NCBI RefSeq assembly: GCF_028728065.1
Contig: NZ_CP117812.1
Span: 992,001 to 1,056,000 of the forward strand
Direction: 5' to 3'
DNA length: 64,000 nt
From: Lentisphaera profundi
GTDB lineage: Bacteria > Verrucomicrobiota > Lentisphaeria > Lentisphaerales > Lentisphaeraceae
Position numbers and translations under genes: made by a program. Shown in pieces: positions 9,390 through 18,415 of this stretch (the first letter of the stretch is position 1; each line of letters opens with the position of its first letter). The notes beneath the pieces are model-generated. The model searched no databases. It was given only the letters and a program-made list of their open reading frames with translations, and was not told the origin of the DNA.

Positions 9390-9800
9390 CTATTTTTGAG
9401 TGACTAGTTTATTGTAAGTGGCTTCACCCATATTGAAAGTTTTGTCATCAACTACTTTGAGTTGGTGAGCAATGGAACCGAGTTTATTACCTTTTTTATC
9501 ACGTCCCATCTTAAAGAGAGTGAAAGAATTATCTTTAGTTTTTATAAAAAGCATGGGTTTCTTTACTTTTTCTACTTGGCAAAAACCTTTGGTGTTAAAT
9601 TCCATGTTCTGCTTTCCGCTAAGTTCGTTCCATGAACCAATAATAGCTTCATTCACATATATTTTCGGGGGCTGACTATTGAACTTAGGAATAAGATGTT
9701 GGTTGCTGTAAGTAACCGCAGCCGCAACAATGATAGATAGGACAGTTGCTTTTAGATAATCTAGTTTCTTAGGCTTTCTAGCCTTTGTTGGTTCACTCAT
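9390..9800 (-). CDS. Small single-pass membrane protein of unknown function
   Basis: 136 residues. A basic N-terminus (KARKPKKLDYLK) is followed by one hydrophobic segment (about 18-36), then a soluble domain predicted outside the cytoplasm. That domain begins IIGSWNELSG and continues with F-x3-GFC. No known family is recognised. The protein at 47906-48313 has the same plan: similar length, one N-terminal helix, IVGQWTN, then F-x3-GVC. The two may be distant paralogs of a small beta-barrel or lipocalin-like anchored domain. The gene has its own terminator at 9335 and a poor ribosome site. Confidence 0.72.
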   Translation of the reverse strand: MSEPTKARKPKKLDYLKATVLSIIVAAAVTYSNQHLIPKFNSQPPKIYVNEAIIGSWNELSGKQNMEFNTKGFCQVEKVKKPMLFIKTKDNSFTLFKMGRDKKGNKLGSIAHQLKVVDDKTFNMGEATYNKLVTQK

Positions 9801-9994
9801 AGTTTTTCCTCATTTGATTGTTTATAAACTTAATCGCTCATATTAGAGCATATCTTTCACGTAAATCAAAAAATATTTAAATTTGTTTATTCATGTTGAA
9901 CTTATTCATTACTATTTAACATAACTAAACTCTATGTTTTTATAATTATTGACAGTAAAACGTAAAAAATAGTAATTATTAAGCAATATTTAAC

Positions 9995-12900
9995 TTAGGC
10001 CTCACATTTGCGAAGAACGCGAAGCAATTCTGTGACTGACCAAGCTTGAGAATCACAACCTCGAGGGGTGTGCGGTGCTGAGCCATCCATTACTTCAGGG
10101 ATTTGTTCTAAAGCACCGGTGTTAAATAAAACTCTCGAGCTATAAAGAAGTGATTTAGCAGTAGGGATAGCTTCTTTACCATATATTTTAAGCATTGCTT
10201 CTGGATAAGATGGGAAAGGCCAATTCCATGCGGTGCCATTATGATAAGCGGGCTTTCTTTTCGTATCTTCATCGCCTTCATAATGATGGAAGTAGGGATT
10301 GTCGGGATTATTCAAGAGTTCACCATAAGTAGAATAAACTGGTAGTGGATAATCATTTTGTTTATCCGCTAAGCTTCTAATGGCACCGGGGATGAGCAAG
10401 CAAGATGAAGATTCAAATATGGCTTGTTGAGTTTCTTTATCTTCAATGACATCCAAAGTCACAGCAAAAAGTTGATTCGAACGTAAAGCATCGTCAGCTT
10501 GAGCTTCAGCCGCGGGGCAATAGTTAGTAGAATGCAAGCAATCAGATAAGTAGCCTCTTTCAGCTGACCAAAAGTATTTCATGAATGATTCCAAAGCGTG
10601 TTCAGCGAGTTGAGACCATTTTTTATCCTGAGTATATTTAAAAAGGATTTTAAGTGACTTAATCCAGAAGACCTGAATTTCTACAGGATAGCCTTCGCGC
10701 GGAGTTCCAGCCGGATAATTGGTATCCATCCATGTGAAGTGAGAAGGGCTATAGACGAGTAGTGACTCTGGGTCAACTTTTATGCCATTAGGGGCACCCT
10801 TAATATAGTTATCCGCAATGGACTTCATTATTTCAAGCATAGTGCGACCATTACAGTCTACATCTAGAATTGATCTCTCACCCGATTCTTCAATATAATC
10901 ATCACAGGCAATAAAAAACCATAGAGGAGCATCACTCGTATCACGATTTGCGGCATCAGCACCATGTATTGAGTTAGGCAGTGTTCCCGCTTCTTCAAAG
11001 CTAGCAAAGCGTTGGAGAATTTTAAGGACATCATCACCAAATCCAGCACTAATTAAACCACGGCAACAGATAAGTGTATCGCGACCCCAGTCCAAAAACC
11101 AAGGGTAGCCAGCAATAACTGTTTTCATGCCATCACGAGCCACGACGTAATGACTAACGGCTTCAGTTAGTTGTTCAATATAAGTGTTGGCATTTTGTTT
11201 ATCAGGATATGGAATTTGACTAAGCTCAATTTTATCCACTTGCTTTTCTCTAAGTACTTGACCTAAAAGCGTGCAAGAATCGCCTGGTTTTAAATCGAGA
11301 AGGAAAAAGCCTGGGCTATATAGATCACAGTGACTTTCTAAACCGCGTAGGGCTTCATTGCGTTGATATTGATTATACGACCATTCATCTTCGCGATGAA
11401 ATTCACCATTAGAACTGGAGAGATGTAACTGGCGGTCTTCGTCAGGCGCAAAAAGTAATTCGCGTTTTTGCGATGTTACTTTACTTGCCCATAAGCCTTC
11501 GAGTCCTGCCCCTGCTTTGGTGTCTGAATGGAAGTCTCGGTCTTCTAAGTCTACACGGATATAGATTTTAACACTTGTTTGTGAGGCATTGGCGAGTTTA
11601 CTTTTTTCGCGAGAGATAATAAATGTCGTGGCATTCTCTCCTGGAATCATAAAAGCTTGGACACTCAGGATTAAGCAGCGGTGATGTCCGAGGGGTAGTT
11701 CATAAATGAGTTTTCTATTGCGACCCGAGCCACGGATTTCAGTAAGGAATTTATCGGTGAGTTCATAAGTCGCATGATGACAATCAACATAAATGCGGTT
11801 ACGTCTCCACATAATATGGCGGTTCTCGGGATAATCGGGACTTAGATTTGCAGCGAGTAAAGCATCATAACGAGTCCAGATTTTTGAAATCCCGGTATTG
11901 AGTCTCATCATGGCACCCTTGCCATTGGTATCTAAAATAATATTATTATAATCTTCTACAGGATATTTATCCGTAAATGGAGCATCAATGGTAGTTAAAC
12001 GCATGATAGTCGATTCATGTTTTTTAATACCGTCAGGAGTATTGATCTCGATTAATAATTTTTCATAGGTGATTTTATCTTGATTCTCAAGGGGCAATAA
12101 TAAGATATAATGAGCGCCATCATCGCCCTGGAAAGAAGTGTGCTTACTTTCAAAGACAAAGATATTAAAACTATGCGGAGCTTTAAAAAGCAGTGACGAG
12201 TCAACTGGGCAAGGAACTTGTCTCACTAAGTCTTCTGGGAAACTCCAAGTTGTAGGGATGATTTCAAGACTTTTAAGCCATTTTAAAGGTGAAGTTAAAA
12301 GGGCATCTACATGAGCATCGATTTCATCTAAGATCGCGTAATTAGATAGTTTATAAGAAAGCTTAGTAATGATTTTTTGAGCTTTACTGCGATTCATCTT
12401 TGTTTTGGGAGAAGTGATTTGGTCTTCTTTGTTCCCTAGGCAAATGATTTCACCTGGCTTGAGGGTAAGAGCTAGTTTATCGTCATTATAGAGATGATTC
12501 GATTGACCAATAAGTGTATCTGAAAATTTGATACTATAAGATAAGTCTAAATCTTGAGCGTCTTCCATGTGTAAGTTTATAAGAACGATGAGTGGTGTTT
12601 CACCGGACTCTGATCGTCTTTCAAAAGCTATTAATGATGAATTGGCTAAAGGGAGTTCAGTAATCTGGGAGTTTTCAAAAAAGGCAGGGTGACTATGTAA
12701 AAGTGTATTGAGCTCTTTAATTTTTTTAATTAAATTGTGATCACTTCCCCAATTTAAGCCACTCGCACCGTGAACATTTACTTTTTCCGTAGCTAACCAC
12801 TCAACACCGTTGGTGAAACCAAAGCAACCATTGTGTGAAAGAAGGGCAGATAAAGTCGTTCTTGCTTCAGCCCATAGTGGTGAGGTAGCCGCTAATCTCA

Positions 12901-14140
12901 TGTTATCATGAGTTTCTGCATAGTGTACCATCGCACCATATTTATGACTGAAGTCTTCGGAATACTTCATGTAGTTACTGATTTGATCTTTACTATAATT
13001 CTGAAAAAGCTCGGAGTAGGCCCAGTTTAAATTGCAGTGATTGAGCATGTGCTCGGTTATTTCCCACGCACCTCCAAGACCCTCTAACAAGAATATAGTC
13101 TCTGGATAATGTTGACGTACTTTTGCCGAAATATATTTCCAGGCCGGCTCGGGAATCATGTATCCTGCATCGCAACGGAAACCATCTACACCACGTTCGC
13201 ACCAGGTTAAGAATACATCAGCTAAATAAACCCAGAGTTGAGTGTCTTTGTGATTGAGTTCAGTTAAATCTTCCCAGACAGTGCCCCAGGCACCGGGTTG
13301 GTAAATGTCGCCATTATCGTGACGTCGAACCCATTCGGGATTAGTCTCATGAATTTTTGATGCCCAACCGGTATGGTTAATAGCAATATCAATAATGATG
13401 CGGCCTTCTTTTTGATGAACGGCATCAACGAGCTCACAGAATTGCTCTACGGGAGTTGTTTTTAAATTGAAGTTACATAATTCAGGGTTTACAGCAGTGA
13501 AATCTAGAGCTGCATAAGGAGAGCCATAGCGGCCCATGCGACCATAACTTGTTGGCGTCGGGTTTATAGGGAGGAGGTGAAGGATGTCGCAATTTAGATC
13601 GTCAAATATATGATCAAGCTCATTGATGAGGTCGCTAAATTTTCCTGAAGGAGGGATGATTGTGTAACCTTCCTTATCAAGTTCTTCTAGCTTGTCGTAT
13701 GAAGGTGCTTGTGAAAGATTTTTATTTTGTCCAAATTGACGTGGGAAAGCACAGTAGATGGCATTTGAGAAGCGGCTGCTATTAGGTTCGATATTTAGGA
13801 CTATGTCAGGGCCTTCTTGCCAAACTTGTTCACCGTCATCTAGAAGGATGTAGGCTTTCGCTCTAAAATGGCCGGATTCACTTAGTGGTAAAGTAATAGA
13901 GTAACTATCTGTCCCATCGAAGTTCATTTCATAGTCATTCCAACCTAATTCAAATTCGTTCAAGCCAAGTTCAATATGATGAATAACTTGTGTGTTCTTG
14001 ATCGAAGATTGATTGAGGTTGGTTCTTAAAAAAGCTTTTCCTATTATGGCACTATGTATAATGAACTTTTGTATATCACCTGAAAATTTAACTAAATGGT
14101 CGCCAGATTTGGGTGAGCTTGATAATTTAGCATTTGACAT
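9995..14140 (-). CDS. Two-domain glycogen debranching enzyme (GH13-like glucanotransferase plus GH133 amylo-1,6-glucosidase)
   Basis: 1,381 residues, cytoplasmic (no signal peptide). The N-terminal half is a GH13-type barrel: DIAINHTG (region I), GFRCDAGY near residue 322 with the nucleophile Asp, FLLEGLGG near 350 with the acid Glu, and ETHDNMR near 408. The C-terminal part (~980-1381) is an amylo-alpha-1,6-glucosidase domain with WFLDWGRDTLICCRG near 1020 and a GTAWNWPFPSYPEA segment near the end. This order matches eukaryotic AGL, which shifts maltotriosyl units and then removes the alpha-1,6 glucose. Most bacteria use the single-domain GlgX or a stand-alone GH133 instead. It seems monocistronic, followed by a gene-poor 190 bases. 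No other glycogen gene is in the window. Confidence 0.88.
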   Translation of the reverse strand: MSNAKLSSSPKSGDHLVKFSGDIQKFIIHSAIIGKAFLRTNLNQSSIKNTQVIHHIELGLNEFELGWNDYEMNFDGTDSYSITLPLSESGHFRAKAYILLDDGEQVWQEGPDIVLNIEPNSSRFSNAIYCAFPRQFGQNKNLSQAPSYDKLEELDKEGYTIIPPSGKFSDLINELDHIFDDLNCDILHLLPINPTPTSYGRMGRYGSPYAALDFTAVNPELCNFNLKTTPVEQFCELVDAVHQKEGRIIIDIAINHTGWASKIHETNPEWVRRHDNGDIYQPGAWGTVWEDLTELNHKDTQLWVYLADVFLTWCERGVDGFRCDAGYMIPEPAWKYISAKVRQHYPETIFLLEGLGGAWEITEHMLNHCNLNWAYSELFQNYSKDQISNYMKYSEDFSHKYGAMVHYAETHDNMRLAATSPLWAEARTTLSALLSHNGCFGFTNGVEWLATEKVNVHGASGLNWGSDHNLIKKIKELNTLLHSHPAFFENSQITELPLANSSLIAFERRSESGETPLIVLINLHMEDAQDLDLSYSIKFSDTLIGQSNHLYNDDKLALTLKPGEIICLGNKEDQITSPKTKMNRSKAQKIITKLSYKLSNYAILDEIDAHVDALLTSPLKWLKSLEIIPTTWSFPEDLVRQVPCPVDSSLLFKAPHSFNIFVFESKHTSFQGDDGAHYILLLPLENQDKITYEKLLIEINTPDGIKKHESTIMRLTTIDAPFTDKYPVEDYNNIILDTNGKGAMMRLNTGISKIWTRYDALLAANLSPDYPENRHIMWRRNRIYVDCHHATYELTDKFLTEIRGSGRNRKLIYELPLGHHRCLILSVQAFMIPGENATTFIISREKSKLANASQTSVKIYIRVDLEDRDFHSDTKAGAGLEGLWASKVTSQKRELLFAPDEDRQLHLSSSNGEFHREDEWSYNQYQRNEALRGLESHCDLYSPGFFLLDLKPGDSCTLLGQVLREKQVDKIELSQIPYPDKQNANTYIEQLTEAVSHYVVARDGMKTVIAGYPWFLDWGRDTLICCRGLISAGFGDDVLKILQRFASFEEAGTLPNSIHGADAANRDTSDAPLWFFIACDDYIEESGERSILDVDCNGRTMLEIMKSIADNYIKGAPNGIKVDPESLLVYSPSHFTWMDTNYPAGTPREGYPVEIQVFWIKSLKILFKYTQDKKWSQLAEHALESFMKYFWSAERGYLSDCLHSTNYCPAAEAQADDALRSNQLFAVTLDVIEDKETQQAIFESSSCLLIPGAIRSLADKQNDYPLPVYSTYGELLNNPDNPYFHHYEGDEDTKRKPAYHNGTAWNWPFPSYPEAMLKIYGKEAIPTAKSLLYSSRVLFNTGALEQIPEVMDGSAPHTPRGCDSQAWSVTELLRVLRKCEA

Positions 14141-14189
14141 TTTTCTATCCTTCGAATTACGATGTGTTTAGGTCTACAAGCGAGTAGGT

Positions 14190-14972
14190 TTATACTTGAC
14201 CTAGTTGAAGTTCTTTGAATTTTTGCGGATCTCGCATGAGTGATTCACCTACTAGGATTGCGGAACAACCGCAATCTAGAAGCTGACGGCTATCTTTACC
14301 AGTTTTTATGCCACTCTCACCCACAAGAGTTTTATTGTCGGGAATGAATTGAGCGAGTTTGGCCGTTAAAGTCAGGTCGGTAGTGAAATTGCGTAAGTCG
14401 CGATTGTTTACACCAATGATATTTGCTCCCGCAGCGAGTGCTTTGTGGGCTTCTTCTTCATCGTGGATTTCTACAAGAGCTTCCATGCCGAATGATCTGC
14501 CTATAGTGAGGAAATTGGCGATTTCCTCTTCTCTTAAGACGGCTGCGATTAATAAGAAAGTGTCCGCGCCTGCAGCACGGGCTTCATGTATCTGAAGTTC
14601 ATCAATAATAAAATCTTTACGCAGTAGAGGAAGATCCACCTGAGTACGAATTTCTTTTAAATAGTCAAGTGAGCCTTGGAAATAATCACGATCCGTAAGT
14701 ACAGAAATGGCCGCCGCGCCTATTCGTTCATAGTTTTTAGCTATTTTTATAGGATCAAAATCAGGTGATATGATACCAGCCGAAGGGGATGCTTTTTTCA
14801 CTTCAGCAATCACTGCGAGGCCGTTTTGCGCTTTGAGTGCTTGAGCAAAATCTTTTTTTGTAGGACCTGCAGCAATGGCGAGTGCTTTGAGTTCTTCACG
14901 TTGATTTTCTTGAGCTTTAATTTCTTCGTGCTTAGTGGCAATGATTTTTTTTAAAATATCAGCAAGGTTCAT
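14190..14972 (-). CDS. trpC: Indole-3-glycerol-phosphate synthase
   Basis: 260 residues, normal for the family. It closes the indole ring of CdRP in tryptophan synthesis. Visible motifs are AEVKKASPSAG near residue 56 with the catalytic Lys, LPLLRKDFIID near 114 with the second Lys, GANIIGVNNRDL near 180, and VGESGIKT near 217. The start overlaps the SirB1-like gene upstream by 14 bases. It is the last gene of a four-gene overlapping operon with no other trp gene, so its transcription is tied to cell-envelope functions instead of to a trp operon. Confidence 0.96.
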   Translation of the reverse strand: MNLADILKKIIATKHEEIKAQENQREELKALAIAAGPTKKDFAQALKAQNGLAVIAEVKKASPSAGIISPDFDPIKIAKNYERIGAAAISVLTDRDYFQGSLDYLKEIRTQVDLPLLRKDFIIDELQIHEARAAGADTFLLIAAVLREEEIANFLTIGRSFGMEALVEIHDEEEAHKALAAGANIIGVNNRDLRNFTTDLTLTAKLAQFIPDNKTLVGESGIKTGKDSRQLLDCGCSAILVGESLMRDPQKFKELQLGQV

Positions 14973-15789
14973 TATTATTTGTATTTAAGAGGTTATCGTT
15001 TTTTTGTCCTATAGGGAAGGGGAAGTTAGTAAGGTCCATATCACTTAATGTTGCCATCAGTGATGACAGCGTGTGCAATATTTTAAGTTGACCTTCGACT
15101 AAGGCAGAAAGATATAAGTTGGCAATGATAGTTAAAATCAGGTTCTGTTCTGAGCAGGGATGAGCTTTTATTTTTTCAGTAATAAGAGTCGTTTTCCAAT
15201 TATTAGCAGGCTCAATTAGAGTTTTATGTGCATCTATGAGGCAATGATGACCTTTGTATAGGACAATTTGGAATTGAGTAGAAAAGCGCCTGCCAAGAAG
15301 TTGAGAAATAATACAAAGCATCAAGGGGCTGCCTTCACCATTAATGAGAACGCTACTAATTAGGTTGACCCCTGAATCTAAAATATCGTGTTTGGGGGCA
15401 TAGTAACTTTTGTCCTTCATATAGTCACACAAAGCTTTAGTATTAAAGTCTTTAGCACTTAAATCTTTGTAGAGTTCTTCCATGGATGATTGTAGTTCAG
15501 AATTTTTTAATTCCGGATAATAAATGGAATTTATAAAAATGAGATCTTCCCAAATAAGCACTTGTTCATTATTAACTCTTTCAAGAAAACACTTTAAGTC
15601 ATTTTTTTTCTTAAGGATAGCTTCTATTTGATGCACGCGTTTTCTTACAAGCTTATTGGGCGACTCTTGCAGCTCTCGAAGATCAGGTAAAATCCCCGTG
15701 CCATACTTGATGAGTCTGCCAACAGTAATAGTGGCAATATTTTGATCCTCATCTTCCAAAAGCTTTAAAAGAGCTTTTTTTTCAGTCAT
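14959..15789 (-). CDS. SirB1-like transglutaminase-fold protein with N-terminal HEAT-like helices
   Basis: 276 residues. The first ~70 residues are helical and HEAT-like (DQNIATITVGRLIKYG). Residues ~95-230 match the SirB1/tetratricopeptide transglutaminase-like family: DSGVNLISSVLINGEGSPLM followed by LGRRFSTQF, where related proteins have G-x-P-x-x-L and an ARRLGL segment, then YKGHHCLIDA. The family is thought to be a non-catalytic or peptidase-like relative of transglutaminases, and no catalytic Cys is evident here. It overlaps the lytic transglycosylase gene by four bases upstream and trpC by 14 downstream. Function unknown. Confidence 0.72.
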   Translation of the reverse strand: MTEKKALLKLLEDEDQNIATITVGRLIKYGTGILPDLRELQESPNKLVRKRVHQIEAILKKKNDLKCFLERVNNEQVLIWEDLIFINSIYYPELKNSELQSSMEELYKDLSAKDFNTKALCDYMKDKSYYAPKHDILDSGVNLISSVLINGEGSPLMLCIISQLLGRRFSTQFQIVLYKGHHCLIDAHKTLIEPANNWKTTLITEKIKAHPCSEQNLILTIIANLYLSALVEGQLKILHTLSSLMATLSDMDLTNFPFPIGQKNDNLLNTNNNEPC

Positions 15790-16325
15790 TTGTCGTACTC
15801 CAAATATTCAGTTCTATAGAGCAGTATATCACTTACATATTTTTTAGTCGTGGGAAAAGTAATTCTTTCCAAAACTTTTTCATTATATTTTTTTGGATTC
15901 CACTTTTCCTTACGGAGGTTACCAAGCCCCGCATTGTACTCAGCTAGCGCTAAAACAAGCCTGTCATCATAGCGCTGCCATCTTTTTAAATTTACCGATA
16001 AAAGATAGGTGCCTATGTCAATATTTATTTCTGGATCATATAAAGAGGCATAATACGATAGCTTTTTTCTGTTATTGAGGCGAGCCCACTCATCTGCAGC
16101 AATGGGCATAATTTGCATGAGGCCATATTCACCTGCGGCACCTTTTTGTTTGGCAATAAAGCTACTCTCTTTACGAATGACCGCCTTGATAAGAGAGAAG
16201 GGGACTTGATGGCGTTGAGCTGCTTTGTGAATTACACTATCGTAGAGGTCACTCTGCTTACTTCTGTTGAGGTAGCTAATGACCCCGAGGGAGATGAGCA
16301 AGCAGATGAATATAGCTTTTCTCAT
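15786..16325 (-). CDS. Lytic transglycosylase (SLT/Slt70-type catalytic domain)
   Basis: 179 residues: an N-terminal hydrophobic anchor (about 4-20) and one goose-type lysozyme-like domain. The catalytic Glu is in IRKESSF (about residue 52); GEYGLMQIMP and ALAEYNAGLGNLRK are the other two family motifs. It cleaves peptidoglycan glycan strands to 1,6-anhydromuropeptides in the periplasm. It overlaps both neighbouring genes by four bases, so all four genes from 17050 to 14190 form one translationally coupled operon. Confidence 0.93.
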   Translation of the reverse strand: MRKAIFICLLISLGVISYLNRSKQSDLYDSVIHKAAQRHQVPFSLIKAVIRKESSFIAKQKGAAGEYGLMQIMPIAADEWARLNNRKKLSYYASLYDPEINIDIGTYLLSVNLKRWQRYDDRLVLALAEYNAGLGNLRKEKWNPKKYNEKVLERITFPTTKKYVSDILLYRTEYLEYDK

Positions 16326-17050
16326 TCAGTAAAAACTTGATCCAATAAAGCTTGTTTGTCTAAACTTAAGTTTTCATCATTAATGAACGGCGATATTTTG
16401 AGTCTCTGAATTAATTTCTCACATTGGCTCAGAGTGTCTGTGACATCTTCTAGTTCAGCGAGATTAAAAGCTTTAGGTTTAAGACGGATATCGTTAGCGA
16501 GCTCATCAAGAGAGTCTTTTATGTCTTGAAGAATTCCACTTTTAACGGAATTGTTTTTTGACTTAGTTCTCAGGTTCTCTTGAACTTCTTTCCTGAGTAT
16601 GTCTAAATCTTCACTGATTTCTTCAAGTAGATATTCGCGTTTAAAGTTGCTTTCACCATTGAGTTGACTGGGGAATACGGTGATGAATAGCAGTTCACAG
16701 AGTATAATAGAGGCAATTAAACCTCTAGCAGTCCAAGATTTGATATCTTCTTTTTTGGCAATATCCACCCGTTCACTTTTTATTGAAGCGACAAAATTTA
16801 ATTGATTGATGATAAATTCTCTACCGCTAGGTAAATGAACCTTAGTTCCTTCACTAATGAGATGGCCTTCCAGTAGTGCGGTTCCTTGTTCCATAGTTAA
16901 TTCAAACCCACGTGAACTTTCTTGTAGGGAAAAAATTGAAGGAGCAAGCATTTGATTGACTTGCTCATGAGTGGCGCTTTGAAAAGCCATCCCCTGATTA
17001 TCAATAATAAATGATTCTGTTTTATTTTTAACAAATAAGCTGAAAGCCAT
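16322..17050 (-). CDS. Membrane protein of unknown function, first gene of the transglycosylase operon
   Basis: 242 residues. The N-terminal ~100 residues are a beta-rich domain that resembles an FHA- or PilZ-like fold only loosely (SLFVKNKTESFIIDNQGMAF; LLEGHLISEGTKVHLPSGRE). A single transmembrane helix follows (about 108-126), then a ~110-residue helical, charged, probably coiled-coil region (EEISEDLDILRKEVQENLRT). No family is recognised. It overlaps the lytic transglycosylase gene by four bases, which suggests an envelope or division-related scaffold. The tRNA-Gln cluster lies upstream on the other strand. Confidence 0.7.
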   Translation of the reverse strand: MAFSLFVKNKTESFIIDNQGMAFQSATHEQVNQMLAPSIFSLQESSRGFELTMEQGTALLEGHLISEGTKVHLPSGREFIINQLNFVASIKSERVDIAKKEDIKSWTARGLIASIILCELLFITVFPSQLNGESNFKREYLLEEISEDLDILRKEVQENLRTKSKNNSVKSGILQDIKDSLDELANDIRLKPKAFNLAELEDVTDTLSQCEKLIQRLKISPFINDENLSLDKQALLDQVFTE

Positions 17051-17187
17051 GAATGTTGCACCCTAAAAAATTGTTTATTTTAGCAATCTAATCTAATATT
17101 TGTTTTTATCCCCAAGAAAAGTGATATTTTTGCTCTGTATCCAGTGGAAATATTTTTGACCTTGATTATGTTTCAAATCGTTTAGCA

Positions 17188-17259
17188 TACCCGATGGTGT
17201 AATTGGTAACACAGGAGGTTTTGATCCTCTCATTCTTGGTTCAAGTCCAGGTCGGGTAG
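17188..17259 (+). tRNA. tRNA-Gln(UUG), copy 1 of 3
   Basis: 72 nt. Acceptor TACCCGA pairs with TCGGGTA, with G discriminator. The D arm is GTGTAATTGGTAACAC. The anticodon stem is GGAGG/CCTCT with loop TTTTGAT, giving anticodon TTG. The T arm is CTTGGTTCAAGTCCAG. U1-A72 and G73 are both glutamine identity features. CCA is not encoded. Confidence 0.95.
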
Positions 17260-17273
17260 TTAATATTTTGTTT

Positions 17274-17345
17274 TACCCGATGGTGTAATTGGTAACACAG
17301 GAGGTTTTGATCCTCTCATTCTTGGTTCAAGTCCAGGTCGGGTAG
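17274..17345 (+). tRNA. tRNA-Gln(UUG), copy 2 of 3
   Basis: Identical to copy 1 over all 72 nt and preceded by the same 14-base spacer (17260-17273). The repeat period is 86 bases, so it arose by recent tandem duplication. Confidence 0.95.
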
Positions 17346-17359
17346 TTAATATTTTGTTT

Positions 17360-17431
17360 TACCCGATGGTGTAATTGGTAACACAGGAGGTTTTGATCCT
17401 CTCATTCTTGGTTCAAGTCCAGGTCGGGTAG
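17360..17431 (+). tRNA. tRNA-Gln(UUG), copy 3 of 3
   Basis: Identical to the other two copies and preceded by the same 14-base spacer (17346-17359). The sequence after it diverges at once. The three genes are probably one transcript processed into three tRNAs. Confidence 0.95.
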
Positions 17432-17485
17432 CAAATTAAGTATTATTGATTCCCTCCCATTTTACAGATGACTTTAATTTCTGCT

Positions 17486-18109
17486 CTAAATCTTTTTTAG
17501 ATATATATTGAACTCATAGTTATCAGATCCGCCTTGGTTGATTTTTGCAATTAACAAAGCTTGCTCTTGCTTATTTAATTTCTGCAGAAGCTTATCTTTT
17601 TGATTAAGTGGATTATTGGGAAAATACATTTGAGTCGTAATGGGGTGATAATCTTTTTTTGAGACTTTGAAATGGATATGTGGAGGACGCATACGTTTCT
17701 TTCCTATAGGATAGGCACCTGGAAGAATTGTTTTAAATTTGAAGCTTCCATCCTTTGAACTGGGAATAATGGCCCAGCCCTGAAAATATGGATCAATGGG
17801 TGCTTTGTTATCATCGTGAGGGTGACGATAGCGGCCTGCCGCATTAGCTTGCCATAAATCCACGGTGGCATCCTCAATGGCTGATCCATCTAAATCGAGA
17901 ACTTTACCCGTGATATGGATTATAGTGCCTTTAGCGACGCCATTTTGTCCTTGAATTTGAGTTAAATCAAAATCCTTATCTTTTGCTTCAAAACGGGGAT
18001 AGAAAGGGCCTTCGATTTGTTTTGGGGTGGGGAGTTCTTGAGCATGACTACTTAAGCCTAGAAGGCTAGCAAATGAAGCAGATTTAATGAAACGACGGCG
18101 ATTAGACAT
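17486..18109 (-). CDS. Intradiol ring-cleavage dioxygenase-like protein, Tat-exported
   Basis: 207 residues. The N-terminus RRRFIKSASFASLLGLSS is a twin-arginine signal. The core matches the protocatechuate 3,4-dioxygenase fold: IEGPFYPR, ITGKVLDLDG, VDLWQANAAGRYRHPHD with one Tyr ligand, GAYPIG with the second, and RPPHIHFK with the two His ligands of the ferric iron. Cytoplasmic PcaG/PcaH cleave protocatechuate, but short exported members are common in PVC and soil bacteria and their substrates are mostly unknown. No aromatic catabolic gene is nearby. It stands alone between the tRNA cluster and a long gene-free zone. Confidence 0.85.
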   Translation of the reverse strand: MSNRRRFIKSASFASLLGLSSHAQELPTPKQIEGPFYPRFEAKDKDFDLTQIQGQNGVAKGTIIHITGKVLDLDGSAIEDATVDLWQANAAGRYRHPHDDNKAPIDPYFQGWAIIPSSKDGSFKFKTILPGAYPIGKKRMRPPHIHFKVSKKDYHPITTQMYFPNNPLNQKDKLLQKLNKQEQALLIAKINQGGSDNYEFNIYLKKI

Positions 18110-18179
18110 TTATAAAAATCCTTTTTTATAAACATAAGTCATCAAAGCTCCTGAAAGAAATATCTAGCTAATAGAAATT

Positions 18180-18347
18180 CTAGCAGCCAGTCGGACTTCT
18201 CCCCGTTCGACTGCAAAATAGCGATATTTCGACGAATTATTCCCCAGGAATCGTTAAATATGCCCGATGTTTGCCTCATTTTGGGCAATCAGCGAATTGG
18301 TTTAGCTCATTTTTCGCTGTGAAGCTCAAAGTCCGACAGGCTGCTAG
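18180..18347. mobile_element. MITE-like element with 18-bp terminal inverted repeats
   Basis: TAGCAGCCAGTCGGACTT (18181-18198) and AAGTCCGACAGGCTGCTA (18329-18346) are inverted repeats with one mismatch, extended by C/G at 18180 and 18347. The 168-bp unit has no coding frame, as expected of a non-autonomous element mobilised in trans by a DDE transposase. CTAG occurs at both termini. The parent transposon is not in the window, and I do not name its family. Confidence 0.7.
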
Positions 18348-18415
18348 CTCGTTGTACTTAACTATTAATCCGATGACAATATAGATTGATAAAAAGGTGT
18401 AAATGAATGCTGTAG

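Noticed and set aside
17188-17431. tRNA-like triplet repeat considered as a CRISPR-like array
   Set aside because: Units fold as full tRNA-Gln cloverleafs with 14-base identical spacers, so it is a tRNA cluster and not an array with variable spacers.
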